Assembly: GCA_039932095.1 (NCBI GenBank)
Contig: JBDTQR010000231.1
Coordinates: forward strand, 1-6,632
DNA: 6,632 bases
Source of the DNA: Stagnihabitans sp039932095
Lineage (GTDB): Bacteria > Pseudomonadota > Alphaproteobacteria > Rhodobacterales > Rhodobacteraceae
Direction of reading: 5' to 3'
The translations under genes and the position numbers were made by a program. Positions 1 through 6,301 of this stretch are shown piece after piece (position 1 is the first letter of the stretch; each line of letters begins with the position of its first letter). The notes beneath the pieces were generated by a model that did not search any database, had not been told where the DNA came from, and was given only the letters and a program-made list of their open reading frames with translations.

Positions 1-23
1 CTCTCCAATATCACTCTAGACAC
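1..23 (-). CDS. Possible 5' end of an unidentified gene (partial)
   Basis: A GTG codon at 23-21 on the minus strand lies 7 bases downstream of a GGAGG core and opens a frame that runs off the window edge, reading M-S-R-V-I-L-E. Only seven codons are visible, so no family can be assigned. The start is proposed solely on the very strong Shine-Dalgarno sequence at correct spacing. The codons AGA, ATA and TTG are not typical of the GC-rich neighbours, which weakens the call or suggests atypical DNA. It lies downstream of yhhQ on the same strand, 71 bases after its stop codon. Confidence 0.35.
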
Positions 24-39
24 TGGATCACCTCCTTTC
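23..39 (-). promoter_or_regulatory. Extended Shine-Dalgarno, complementary to the 16S rRNA 3' tail
   Basis: Read on the minus strand this is GAAAGGAGGTGATCCAG. It is complementary along its length to the 3' end of alphaproteobacterial 16S rRNA as I recall it (CTGGATCACCTCCTTTC). Most ribosome binding sites pair over 4-6 bases. The GGAGG core at 35-31 is 7 bases from the GTG at 23. Confidence 0.55.
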
Positions 40-66
40 AAAATGGTTGCCGATAAGGGAAGGGTG

Positions 67-81
67 ACACAGATTTTGTGT
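67..81. repeat. Short inverted repeat between yhhQ and the left-edge gene
   Basis: ACACA at 67-71 and TGTGT at 77-81 form perfect 5-base arms around a 5-base centre. A minus-strand TTGACA hexamer lies just upstream at 88-83, so the repeat falls in the spacer of a possible promoter for the left-edge gene. I do not find a good -10 hexamer at 16-18 bases, so the promoter itself is uncertain. The repeat could be an operator or a weak hairpin after yhhQ, and its short arms could also be chance. Confidence 0.25.
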
Positions 82-94
82 TTGTCAAAAGGTT

Positions 95-718
95 TTACGC
101 AACCCGTACGGTCATTTTGGCTACAAATAGGCGGAACGGCAAAAGTCCGAAGACAGCTATGGCGAATTTGACACACCAATCGGCGACTGCCAGCGACACC
201 CAGAACGGCACCACCAAACCTATGCCTAAAAGTGCGCCAGGTTCGCCCGCCCATGACACATCATTGGACGGTTCGAGAAAACTCAGGTTGGCCGAAAAGG
301 CGATTGTGAAGAAAATCACCGAGTCAATCGTCGATCCCATCAGCGTCGAACTCAGGGGCGCGCGCCACCATTCGGCGCGGCGCAGGCGGTTGAACACCGC
401 GATGTCGAGCAGTTGGCCGACCAGAAACGCGGTCAGCGAGCCAAGAGCGATCCGCATGGTTGTCAGATCGGGATATTGCGCCGCCACCACCGAACAGGCC
501 AGACCGACGATGAAGCCCGCCAGCACGACCTGCCGGGCGGCGGTGGCACCTTGCAGGCGGTTGGTGATGTCGTTGACCAGAAACGACAGCGGATAGGTCA
601 GCGCGCCATAGGTCAGGTAGGCGCCCATCGGACGCTGGACCAGAATGTTGGAGGCCACGACGATGACCGCCATGGCCAACACGCCCGCAATCAGGCTTTG
701 GGAGAGAAGGGTTTTCAT
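95..718 (-). CDS. yhhQ: Queuosine precursor transporter, YhhQ/DUF165 family
   Basis: A 207-residue multi-pass inner-membrane protein of the YhhQ (COG1738, VUT) family, which imports the queuosine precursors preQ0/preQ1 for tRNA modification. Family features visible are VASNILVQ (21-28), TYGALTYPLSFLVNDITNR (36-54), a GQLLDIAVFNRLRR segment (101-114) and STLMGSTIDSVIFF (124-137). About six hydrophobic segments span residues 5-27, 36-52, 63-80, 92-110, 130-148 and 160-192. I chose the ATG at 718-716 because a GGA at 727-725 sits 6 bases upstream. An ATG two codons earlier (724) lies too close to that site, and a longer in-frame extension to 796 would run through the promoter and leader. The gene has its own candidate promoter and a preQ1-I-like leader. 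That leader independently supports the substrate assignment. Confidence 0.92.
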   Translation of the reverse strand: MKTLLSQSLIAGVLAMAVIVVASNILVQRPMGAYLTYGALTYPLSFLVNDITNRLQGATAARQVVLAGFIVGLACSVVAAQYPDLTTMRIALGSLTAFLVGQLLDIAVFNRLRRAEWWRAPLSSTLMGSTIDSVIFFTIAFSANLSFLEPSNDVSWAGEPGALLGIGLVVPFWVSLAVADWCVKFAIAVFGLLPFRLFVAKMTVRVA

Positions 719-724
719 GTTCAT

Positions 725-754
725 TCCGTTTTTTACAAGGTCGCGGAGACTTGG
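725..754 (-). promoter_or_regulatory. Putative preQ1-I riboswitch controlling yhhQ translation
   Basis: The minus-strand leader read 5' to 3' divides as C-CAAG-UCU-CCG-C-GAC-CUUG-UAAAAAA-CGG-A and then runs into the start codons. CAAG (753-750) pairs with CUUG (739-736) as stem P1. Loop bases CCG (746-744) pair with CGG (728-726) as pseudoknot P2, separated by the A-rich tail (734-729). A cytosine (743) directly follows the 5' P2 strand, the position that contacts the ligand in known preQ1-I aptamers. This is the same order of parts as the Bacillus preQ1-I aptamer. P2 includes the GG of the ribosome binding site, so ligand binding should block initiation. P1 is only 4 pairs and I could not score it with a covariance model. 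Confidence 0.65.
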
Positions 755-775
755 CCCCCACCATGGGGACGCAGC

Positions 776-804
776 GCTGTAAACCGCGCCTCCCACCCTG
801 TCAA
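776..804 (-). promoter_or_regulatory. Candidate sigma-70 promoter for yhhQ
   Basis: On the minus strand a perfect -35 hexamer TTGACA (804-799) is followed after 17 bases by TACAGC (781-776), a weak -10. The predicted transcript would start near 769, placing the riboswitch-like leader close to the 5' end. It lies between the mepA stop and yhhQ, so yhhQ can be expressed apart from the upstream genes. The call is based on consensus match only. Confidence 0.45.
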
Positions 805-823
805 TCCGGGCCTTTCGATCGGG

Positions 824-1714
824 CTACTTCGCCTTCAACACCGTCATGCATTCCGCCGGCAGGTCCGACATCAGCAACTGCCGTGACGTCCGTTTGCGCG
901 GCGGTGGCGGCGGCGCGTTCTTCGGCGGCTTCACCGGTTTGGGATGCAGATAGGCATCCGACACCCACCATTGCAGCGTTTCATCACAGCCGCTGCCGCC
1001 CTTGGACAGTTCTGCCACCGTCGGCTTCTGCGTCTGGCAATAGCTGGCGCCGGGCGGGCATTTCAGCCGGACGTGGAAATGGTCCTGATGCGCGGCCTCT
1101 GGCCTGATGTGTTGCAACCACCCGGCATCCGAGGCTTTGGCGGTCCGGCACATCTCGATCTTGATCGCCGCCGCAACAAAGATCCGGTCAACCCGCGGGT
1201 CCGATGCCGCCGCCTTCAACACCTCACGGTAACTCGGGTCCCAGTTCTCGTTCACCCGCAGCTGATCATTGGTGCGGATCGAGATTGAGCTGATCTTTTC
1301 GCGCTGTCCTGCCGACAGGGCCAGGCTGGGCGGCTTCAGAAACCACACATCGGCGTCCAGCCCCATCTGGTGGCTGGCATGGCCCGAATTCATCGGGCCG
1401 CCACGCGGATTGCCCATGTCGCCGATATACAAACCGCGCCAGCCGAATTGGGTTGCCCGGGCGCTCAGATCCTCCAGATAGGCCACCAGCACCGGATTGC
1501 CCCAATTGCGGTTGCGCGACAGCCGCATCGCCTGCCAGGTTGGCCCAGTTTCCGGCAACTGGATATTGCCCTGCGCGCAGCCCTTGCCGTAGGTGCCGAT
1601 CGGAATGGCCGCGCCGCGCGCCGGGATCGGAATGGCGGAAAACAGGGTGGCGGCGGTGGTTTCGGCATGGGCCGGCAGGGCCAACAGCAACAAACATAAC
1701 AACAGACGTTTCAT
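824..1714 (-). CDS. mepA: Penicillin-insensitive murein endopeptidase MepA
   Basis: A 296-residue LAS-type zinc metallopeptidase that cleaves peptide cross-links in peptidoglycan in the periplasm. Residues 1-17 form a signal peptide (basic MKR, leucine-rich core, ALPAHA cleavage site). The zinc-site motif GHASHQMGLDADVWF (111-125) supplies H115 and D122, matching H113 and D120 of the E. coli enzyme. The second motif HQDHFHVRL (209-217) supplies H209, H212 and H214. Cysteines at 46, 189, 219, 226, 243 and 289 could form disulfides. The length is slightly above the E. coli protein (274); the extra part includes a proline-rich linker (about 261-272) and a basic segment. The ATG at 1714 is preferred to the in-frame ATG at 1744: it gives a clean signal peptide, has AAAGG 5 bases upstream, and overlaps the MFS stop codon as ATGA. 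Confidence 0.95.
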   Translation of the reverse strand: MKRLLLCLLLLALPAHAETTAATLFSAIPIPARGAAIPIGTYGKGCAQGNIQLPETGPTWQAMRLSRNRNWGNPVLVAYLEDLSARATQFGWRGLYIGDMGNPRGGPMNSGHASHQMGLDADVWFLKPPSLALSAGQREKISSISIRTNDQLRVNENWDPSYREVLKAAASDPRVDRIFVAAAIKIEMCRTAKASDAGWLQHIRPEAAHQDHFHVRLKCPPGASYCQTQKPTVAELSKGGSGCDETLQWWVSDAYLHPKPVKPPKNAPPPPPRKRTSRQLLMSDLPAECMTVLKAK

Positions 1715-3075
1715 AGCGACCTTTCGCCCTGAGGTTTGACCCATCTTAACAGAACCATCCCGACAAGGAACAAGGCGATCAGCGGGATCGAAATCCCCAT
1801 GCGCTGCGATCCGCTGAGCGTGGTGAACAGCGCGATGCAGAACGGTGCAATGAACGAGGTGGCCTTGCCCGACAGCGCATAAAGCCCGAACGCTTCGGTC
1901 GACCGTTCGCGTGAGGTGTGAAACACCATCATCGTGCGGCTGGCCGATTGCAACGTGCCGCCAGCCGCCCCGATCATGATTCCGCAGACGTAGAAAATCT
2001 GGTCGGGCAGCGCCGAACCTGCCGGGAACGCAACGCCAAAAAAGTCCTCACGCGACATGCCCGCAATCACCAGACAGACCACGATCAGCACCCACATCGA
2101 CAGATTGATCACCGGTTTCGGCCCGCGCGCCGAGTCCAACTTGCCGCCAAGCCAACTGAACAGCGCCGCCGAGATCGCCCCGGCAATGCCGAATATCCCA
2201 ATCTTGGTGATGCTCCACCCCAGCACGCCCGAAGCATAGACCCCGCCGAAGCCATATAATGCGTTCAGGGAATCGCGGTAAAACATCGAACTCAGCAGAT
2301 GCGCGCCCAGACTCTGGCGGTCCTTCAACGACAGGATCAGCGCCCAAAGCTCGCGCAGCGACTGGCCGATGGGCACTCGCTGCTTTACCGGCGGCTCACG
2401 GACCCAGACAAAGAACGGGATCATGAACACCACATACCAGATCGCGGTGAACGGCCCGACCGACCGGGTGCCTTCGCGCAGCGCTGCATTCAGTGCGAAC
2501 AGCGGGTCAATGCCCAGCAGGGTCTTGCCGTTCTCGGAATTCTCAGCCAGCAACAACAGCATGACGATCAAGGAAAGGATGCCGCCGACATAGCCAAAAG
2601 CGAAGCCTGAGCCGGAGATCTTGCCCATGTCTTCGTCGCCCGTCAGATCCGGCATCAATGAATTGGTGAAGATCGTGGCAAACTCCATCCCGATCAGGCC
2701 AATGCCGAACCAGATCAACGCCATGGTCAGATCGGGATCGCCGGGCATCACATACCACAGCATCCAAGACCCCACGACATAGAACGCCGAGAAGATCCAG
2801 ATCCACACCATCCGCTTGCCGGACCCGTCGGCCACGGCACCAAGGATCGGCGCCAGAATGGCAATCACCACCCCGGACAGCGTCTGGCCCCAGCCCCAAT
2901 AGGCCTGCGCCGCCGCCCCGGCACCTGCGGCATCCAGCCCGGTTGCCCTGAAATGCGCACTCGCCACTTCGGCGAAATACGGGCCAAAAACAAAGGTCAG
3001 CAACAGGGTATTATAGGGCTGACTGGCCCAATCGAAAAACCACCAGCCCCAGATCCGTTGCCGTTGCGTTGCCAT
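1711..3075 (-). CDS. MFS transporter, UMF1 / Atg22-like family
   Basis: A 454-residue inner-membrane protein with about 12 hydrophobic segments. The start WGWWFFDWASQPYNTL (9-24) followed by FVFGPYF is typical of the UMF1 family, related to the yeast vacuolar effluxer Atg22. Other family-like segments are GAVADGSGKR (79-88) in the loop after the third helix, NSLMPDL (138-144), RDSLNALYGFGGVYA (267-281) and ASRTMMVFHTSRERSTEAFGLYALSGK (378-404). The substrate is unknown for most bacterial members. The ATG at 3075 has AGGGGA (3087-3082) six bases upstream; the frame stays open to an ATG at 3285, but that extension is not membrane-like and crosses the divergent gene start. Its TGA overlaps the mepA ATG, suggesting coupled translation. 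Coupling hints at a shared role at the envelope, such as salvage of wall fragments, but this is inference. Confidence 0.9.
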   Translation of the reverse strand: MATQRQRIWGWWFFDWASQPYNTLLLTFVFGPYFAEVASAHFRATGLDAAGAGAAAQAYWGWGQTLSGVVIAILAPILGAVADGSGKRMVWIWIFSAFYVVGSWMLWYVMPGDPDLTMALIWFGIGLIGMEFATIFTNSLMPDLTGDEDMGKISGSGFAFGYVGGILSLIVMLLLLAENSENGKTLLGIDPLFALNAALREGTRSVGPFTAIWYVVFMIPFFVWVREPPVKQRVPIGQSLRELWALILSLKDRQSLGAHLLSSMFYRDSLNALYGFGGVYASGVLGWSITKIGIFGIAGAISAALFSWLGGKLDSARGPKPVINLSMWVLIVVCLVIAGMSREDFFGVAFPAGSALPDQIFYVCGIMIGAAGGTLQSASRTMMVFHTSRERSTEAFGLYALSGKATSFIAPFCIALFTTLSGSQRMGISIPLIALFLVGMVLLRWVKPQGERSL

Positions 3076-3196
3076 GCCCGTTCCCCTGTTTTGGGCGATC
3101 AAGCCCGATGTGCGACGATTAAGCAAGCGCGCCGCCTTGTGCTTGCCCTTTGACGGCCGAGCGATTAGGTCTGCATTGCCTTGCGGAGAACGCCCG
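3076..3196. promoter_or_regulatory. Divergent intergenic region, MFS transporter / yggT
   Basis: These 121 bases separate two divergent genes and must hold promoters for both directions. Toward the MFS gene, minus-strand TTGCTT (3126-3121) is followed after 17 bases by CTTGAT (3103-3098), a weak match. Toward yggT, TTGACG at 3150-3155 is a good -35, but the best -10 candidates (TGCATT at 3172-3177) are weak and close to the ribosome binding site. GGAG at 3185-3188 serves yggT. I see no clear operator. Confidence 0.3.
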
Positions 3197-3475
3197 ATGA
3201 CCTCTTTACTGCAAATCCTGCTCCTCGCGCTCGACATCGCGCGGTGGATCGTTCTGGCACATGTGATCATGAGCTGGCTGATCAATTTTCAGGTGCTGAA
3301 CCTGCGCCAGCCCTTGGTTTACCAGATCTGGACGGCATTGCAGCGCACGCTTGACCCGCTTTATTCCCGCATCCGCCGCTACATCCCGATGGCCGGCGGC
3401 ATCGACTTCACGCCGCTGATCGTGTTGTTTGCGCTGATCGCCATCCGGATCGTGATCCTCAACAACTTCCACTAG
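3197..3475 (+). CDS. yggT: YggT family membrane protein
   Basis: A 92-residue small membrane protein of the YggT family, widely conserved and linked to osmotic stress tolerance and cell-envelope or division functions, with no firmly established biochemical activity. Two hydrophobic segments flank a polar centre: about 4-30 (containing WIVLAHVIMSWLINF, 17-31) and about 70-89. The central VLNLRQPLV (33-41), the RTLDPLYSRIRRYIP stretch (50-64) and GGIDFTPLIV (67-76) are family hallmarks. The ATG at 3197 has GGAG 8 bases upstream; the frame extends up to 3074, but that extension is hydrophilic and overlaps the divergent MFS start. recQ follows 40 bases downstream on the same strand and may be cotranscribed. 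Confidence 0.9.
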   Translation: MTSLLQILLLALDIARWIVLAHVIMSWLINFQVLNLRQPLVYQIWTALQRTLDPLYSRIRRYIPMAGGIDFTPLIVLFALIAIRIVILNNFH

Positions 3476-3515
3476 GCTTAACCACACGCTAACGCTGTAC
3501 GGCTAAGTCCTAGGG

Positions 3516-5579
3516 ATGCAAGTTGATGAAAATATGAACGACCCCCGGGTTCTGCTGCATTCGGTCTTCGGCTTCCCCGCGTATCGGCCCGGTCAGGAAG
3601 AGATTGTCGACGCGGTTCTGGCGGGTCGCAACACCCTGGCGATCATGCCGACGGGCGGCGGTAAATCCCTGTGTTTTCAACTACCTGCCTTGTGCCGCGA
3701 CGGCGTGACGGTGGTGATTTCACCGCTGATCGCCCTGATGCGGGACCAGGTCCGCGCGTTGAAGGCGGTGGGCGTCGAGGCCGGGGCGCTGACCTCGGGC
3801 AACACCGATGAGGAAACCGAAGAGGTGTTTCGGGCGCTCGACGATGGCCGGCTGAAGCTGTTGTATATCGCGCCGGAACGTCTGGCCGCTGCCGCCACCA
3901 TGCCGATGCTGCGCCGGATCGGCGTCAGCCTGATCGCGGTGGATGAGGCGCATTGCGTCAGCCAATGGGGCCATGACTTCCGCCCCGACTATCTGAAGAT
4001 CGGTGACCTGCGCCGGACGCTCGATGTGCCCCTGGCTGCCTTTACCGCCACCGCGGATGAGGAAACCCGGACTGAAATTGTCACAAGGCTGTTCGGCGGC
4101 GTCGCGCCCGACACTTTCCTGCGCGGCTTTGACCGGCCCAACATCACATTGGCCTTTGCGGTGAAGGACAAGCCGCGCGACCAGATCCTCGACTTTGCTG
4201 CCGCCCGCCGGGGTCAGTCCGGCATCGTCTATTGCGGCACCCGCGCCAAGACCGAGGTACTGGCCCAGGCTCTGCGCGAGGCGCGGCATTCATCGGCCTA
4301 TTACCACGCCGGCATGGACCCCGAGGCGCGGCGCCGGGTCGAAATGCGTTTTCAACAGGAAGACGGGCTGATCGTGGTGGCGACTATTGCGTTCGGGATG
4401 GGCATCGACAAGCCGGACATCCGCTGGGTCGCCCATGCCGACCTGCCCAAATCGATCGAGGGCTATTATCAGGAGATCGGCCGCGCCGGGCGCGACGGGC
4501 TGCCTGCCGACACCATGACGCTCTACGGTCCCGACGACATCCGCCTGCGCCGTGCCCAGATCGATGAAGGCGCCGCCCCCAACGACCGCAAACAGGCCGA
4601 CCATGCCAGGCTGAACGCGCTGCTCGGTCTGGCAGAAGCGACCCGATGCCGTCGTCAGGTGCTGCTTGGCTATTTCGGCGAGATCACCGAGCCGTGCAAC
4701 AATTGCGACCTCTGCCAACGCCCCGCCCTGATGTTCGACGCCACCGATGCGGTGCGCAAGGCGCTGTCGGCCATCCTGCGCACCGGCGAATATTTTGGTG
4801 CCGGTCATCTGATCGACATTCTGACCGGCAATGCCACCGCCAAGGTGGTCGAGCGCGGCCACAACAATTTGCCGACCTTTGCCGTGGGTCGCGACCTGTC
4901 CAAACCGGCCTGGGGCGCAGTGTTCCGCCAGATGATGGGCCGCGATCTGGTCCGCCCCGACCCGGAACGCTTTGGTGCGCTCCGGATGACCGACGCCGCC
5001 CGTCCCATCCTGCGCGGCGAGCAGTCGATTGAACTGAGGCTCGACACCGTGCAGTCCGCCCGCGCCGCAACGCCCGCCAAAGCGCAGATCGATGATGAGG
5101 ATGCCGATCTCATGTCGGCGCTGAAGGCCAAACGCCGTAGCTTGGCCGAGGCGCAGGGTGTGCCGGCCTATGTCGTCTTCCCCGACCGCACCCTGATCGA
5201 AATGGCCCAAAAACGGCCCGCGACGCTGGATGACATGATGGGCATCACCGGCGTCGGGGTGAAAAAGCTGGAAAGCTATGGTGCAGCCTTTCTGGCTGTC
5301 ATCACCGGTGACAGCCCCGACCCCCAGCATCCCGCCCGCCGCAAATTGGCCGGCCGCGATGCCGGGCAGATTTTTGACCGGCTGGCCGAATGCCAACTGG
5401 AACTGGCGCGTGGCGCCGATGGCATCGGCAAACCCCTGAACTGTTCCAGCGCCACCCTGCGCCACATCGCCGAACAGCGCCCGTCGACCCTGTCAGAACT
5501 GGCGCAGATCAGCGGCATGGGTGCGCAGAAGGTCGAACGGTTCGGCGATGCCTTCCTTGAGGTGCTGCGCGGCGATTGA
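3516..5579 (+). CDS. recQ: ATP-dependent DNA helicase RecQ with two HRDC domains
   Basis: A 687-residue superfamily 2 3'-5' DNA helicase acting in recombination, repair and fork processing. Seen in order: Q-motif region (18-31), Walker A MPTGGGKS (44-51), DEAH box (143-146), aromatic-rich loop SQWGHDFRPDY (149-159), motif III AFTATA (175-180), motif VI QEIGRAGRDG (319-328), a zinc site with C378, C394, C397 and C400, and an RQC winged-helix region (about 405-510). Two HRDC modules follow, about 528-598 and 614-685, each ending in a G-V/M-G hairpin motif. E. coli RecQ has one HRDC and 609 residues; the second HRDC accounts for most of the difference. The start is uncertain: the ATG at 3516 has AGGG directly abutting it, and the in-frame ATG at 3534 lacks a clear ribosome binding site. 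Either choice leaves all domains intact. Confidence 0.96.
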   Translation: MQVDENMNDPRVLLHSVFGFPAYRPGQEEIVDAVLAGRNTLAIMPTGGGKSLCFQLPALCRDGVTVVISPLIALMRDQVRALKAVGVEAGALTSGNTDEETEEVFRALDDGRLKLLYIAPERLAAAATMPMLRRIGVSLIAVDEAHCVSQWGHDFRPDYLKIGDLRRTLDVPLAAFTATADEETRTEIVTRLFGGVAPDTFLRGFDRPNITLAFAVKDKPRDQILDFAAARRGQSGIVYCGTRAKTEVLAQALREARHSSAYYHAGMDPEARRRVEMRFQQEDGLIVVATIAFGMGIDKPDIRWVAHADLPKSIEGYYQEIGRAGRDGLPADTMTLYGPDDIRLRRAQIDEGAAPNDRKQADHARLNALLGLAEATRCRRQVLLGYFGEITEPCNNCDLCQRPALMFDATDAVRKALSAILRTGEYFGAGHLIDILTGNATAKVVERGHNNLPTFAVGRDLSKPAWGAVFRQMMGRDLVRPDPERFGALRMTDAARPILRGEQSIELRLDTVQSARAATPAKAQIDDEDADLMSALKAKRRSLAEAQGVPAYVVFPDRTLIEMAQKRPATLDDMMGITGVGVKKLESYGAAFLAVITGDSPDPQHPARRKLAGRDAGQIFDRLAECQLELARGADGIGKPLNCSSATLRHIAEQRPSTLSELAQISGMGAQKVERFGDAFLEVLRGD

Positions 5580-5624
5580 CGCGGTTGTAAAGCAGCGAAG
5601 AAAGCGGTCACGCTTGATGAGCGT

Positions 5625-5888
5625 TCAGGTTCCGGTCATCCGGTCCGGCTCTGCCTCCAATGGCCGTGCGACTGCGGGGCAAAACTCCTCCAGCACGCCA
5701 TGAATCGCCGCCTTGCGCAGTGGTTTGGTCATGTAGCGGTCGATGCCGGCGGCCAGTATCCCCTCTTCGTCGCCGTCCATTGCATGTGCCGTCAGCGCGA
5801 CGATCGGCAGATGGCTGCGTCCGGCTTCCAGTGCCCGGATCGCCCGTGCCGCCTCACGGCCATCCATTTCCGGCATCGAGATGTCCAG
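5625..5888 (-). pseudogene. 5'-truncated response-regulator receiver domain (hybrid kinase or regulator remnant)
   Basis: The minus-strand frame encodes the C-terminal half of a receiver (REC) domain. It begins LDISMPEMDG, where D (codon 5885-5883) is the phospho-acceptor, then has HLPIVALTAHAM with the conserved threonine and YMTKPL with the conserved lysine. Asp-Thr and Asp-Lys spacings (31 and 53) match CheY-like domains (30 and 52). The sequence style resembles the terminal REC of hybrid histidine kinases. The frame stays open upstream of 5888, but the residues there (VGFRWCVCYIR) bear no resemblance to a REC N-terminal half, so the gene appears cut at about 5889-5893. The first in-frame ATG (5876) lies after the phospho-acceptor, so any product made from it could not be phosphorylated normally. 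It is convergent with recQ, with 45 bases between the stop codons. Confidence 0.75.
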
Positions 5889-5953
5889 CCTTATGTAGCA
5901 AACGCACCACCGGAAACCTACACCTATCAGCCAGTTTCCGCTAGTCTTTCGGC
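5889..5953. other. Probable left boundary of an acquired element, with inverted repeat
   Basis: Similarity to the receiver domain ends at about 5889. The following 65 bases code for nothing recognisable. They contain a perfect 7-base inverted repeat, CGGAAAC (5911-5917) and GTTTCCG (5934-5940), with a 16-base centre. A TGT at 5894-5896 could be the tip of a transposon of the TGT-ended type, but the other end is outside the window. The inverted repeat also sits 13 bases before the next start codon and could be an operator for that DNA-binding-like protein. Confidence 0.45.
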
Positions 5954-6301
5954 ATGTTGGATAAGACGATAACAGCCGCTTTGCTGGCCCTTCGGGTGCA
6001 GATCATCCGCGACAAGCGGGATGGGTTGGGCCAGGTTGAAGCCCTGTTGCGGCTTAGGGGCGTAGACCTGCCGCCAGTGCGCCAGAAGATACGCCAGCGC
6101 AAGGATACCTCCCGCTTGGCCCTACAGGCGCTGGCAAGCGGTCCAGCGCGCCCTGTGGACATTGCACGACGCATGGCTGACCTATCCGACCTGACACCCG
6201 ATGATGCATGGCGCAGGGTCTATCAGGCCCTGCACAACTTGCGCCGAAAGGGCTATGTTGAGAAAGACGGGGCATTGTGGAGGGTGAGGGCGTTCCTATG
6301 A
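5954..6301 (+). CDS. Hypothetical protein with C-terminal winged-helix-like region
   Basis: A 115-residue basic protein that I cannot name, although small proteins beginning MLDKTITAALLALR-like are familiar to me from Rhodobacterales accessory regions. Residues 1-36 look helical; 37-52 are a basic, proline-containing linker (RQKIRQRK at 43-50). Residues 53-115 resemble a winged-helix DNA-binding fold: helix LALQALASG, helix PVDIARRM, recognition-like helix DAWRRVYQALHNLRRKG and wing YVEKDGALWRV. The ATG at 5954 is the first start after an in-frame TAG at 5942-5944. No ribosome binding site precedes it, so the message may be leaderless. Codons TTG, CTA, ATA and AGG recur, unlike recQ. Its stop overlaps the next start as ATGA. 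A transcription regulator or a component of a mobile element are both possible. Confidence 0.75.
   Translation: MLDKTITAALLALRVQIIRDKRDGLGQVEALLRLRGVDLPPVRQKIRQRKDTSRLALQALASGPARPVDIARRMADLSDLTPDDAWRRVYQALHNLRRKGYVEKDGALWRVRAFL

Noticed and set aside
23..39. Fragment of a 16S rRNA 3' end on the plus strand
   Set aside because: Only the terminal 17 bases match; the bases before and after do not resemble 16S helix 45 or a ribosomal spacer. An extended Shine-Dalgarno on the minus strand explains it better.
725..796. yhhQ starting at 796 or at 724
   Set aside because: The 796 start would place the promoter and riboswitch-like leader inside the coding region; the 724 start leaves no spacing to the GGA site.
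3076..3285. N-terminal extension of the MFS gene to an ATG at 3285
   Set aside because: The added 70 residues are not membrane-like, cross the divergent promoter region and overlap yggT; ATG 3075 has a good ribosome binding site and the family's usual N-terminus.
4290..5465. 391-codon open frame antisense to recQ
   Set aside because: It lies wholly opposite well-conserved RecQ domains and has the G/A/Q/H-rich composition typical of shadow frames in GC-rich DNA.
5602..5615. Hairpin AAGCG/CGCTT between recQ and the receiver remnant as a terminator
   Set aside because: The stem is only 5 pairs and there is no T-run on either strand.
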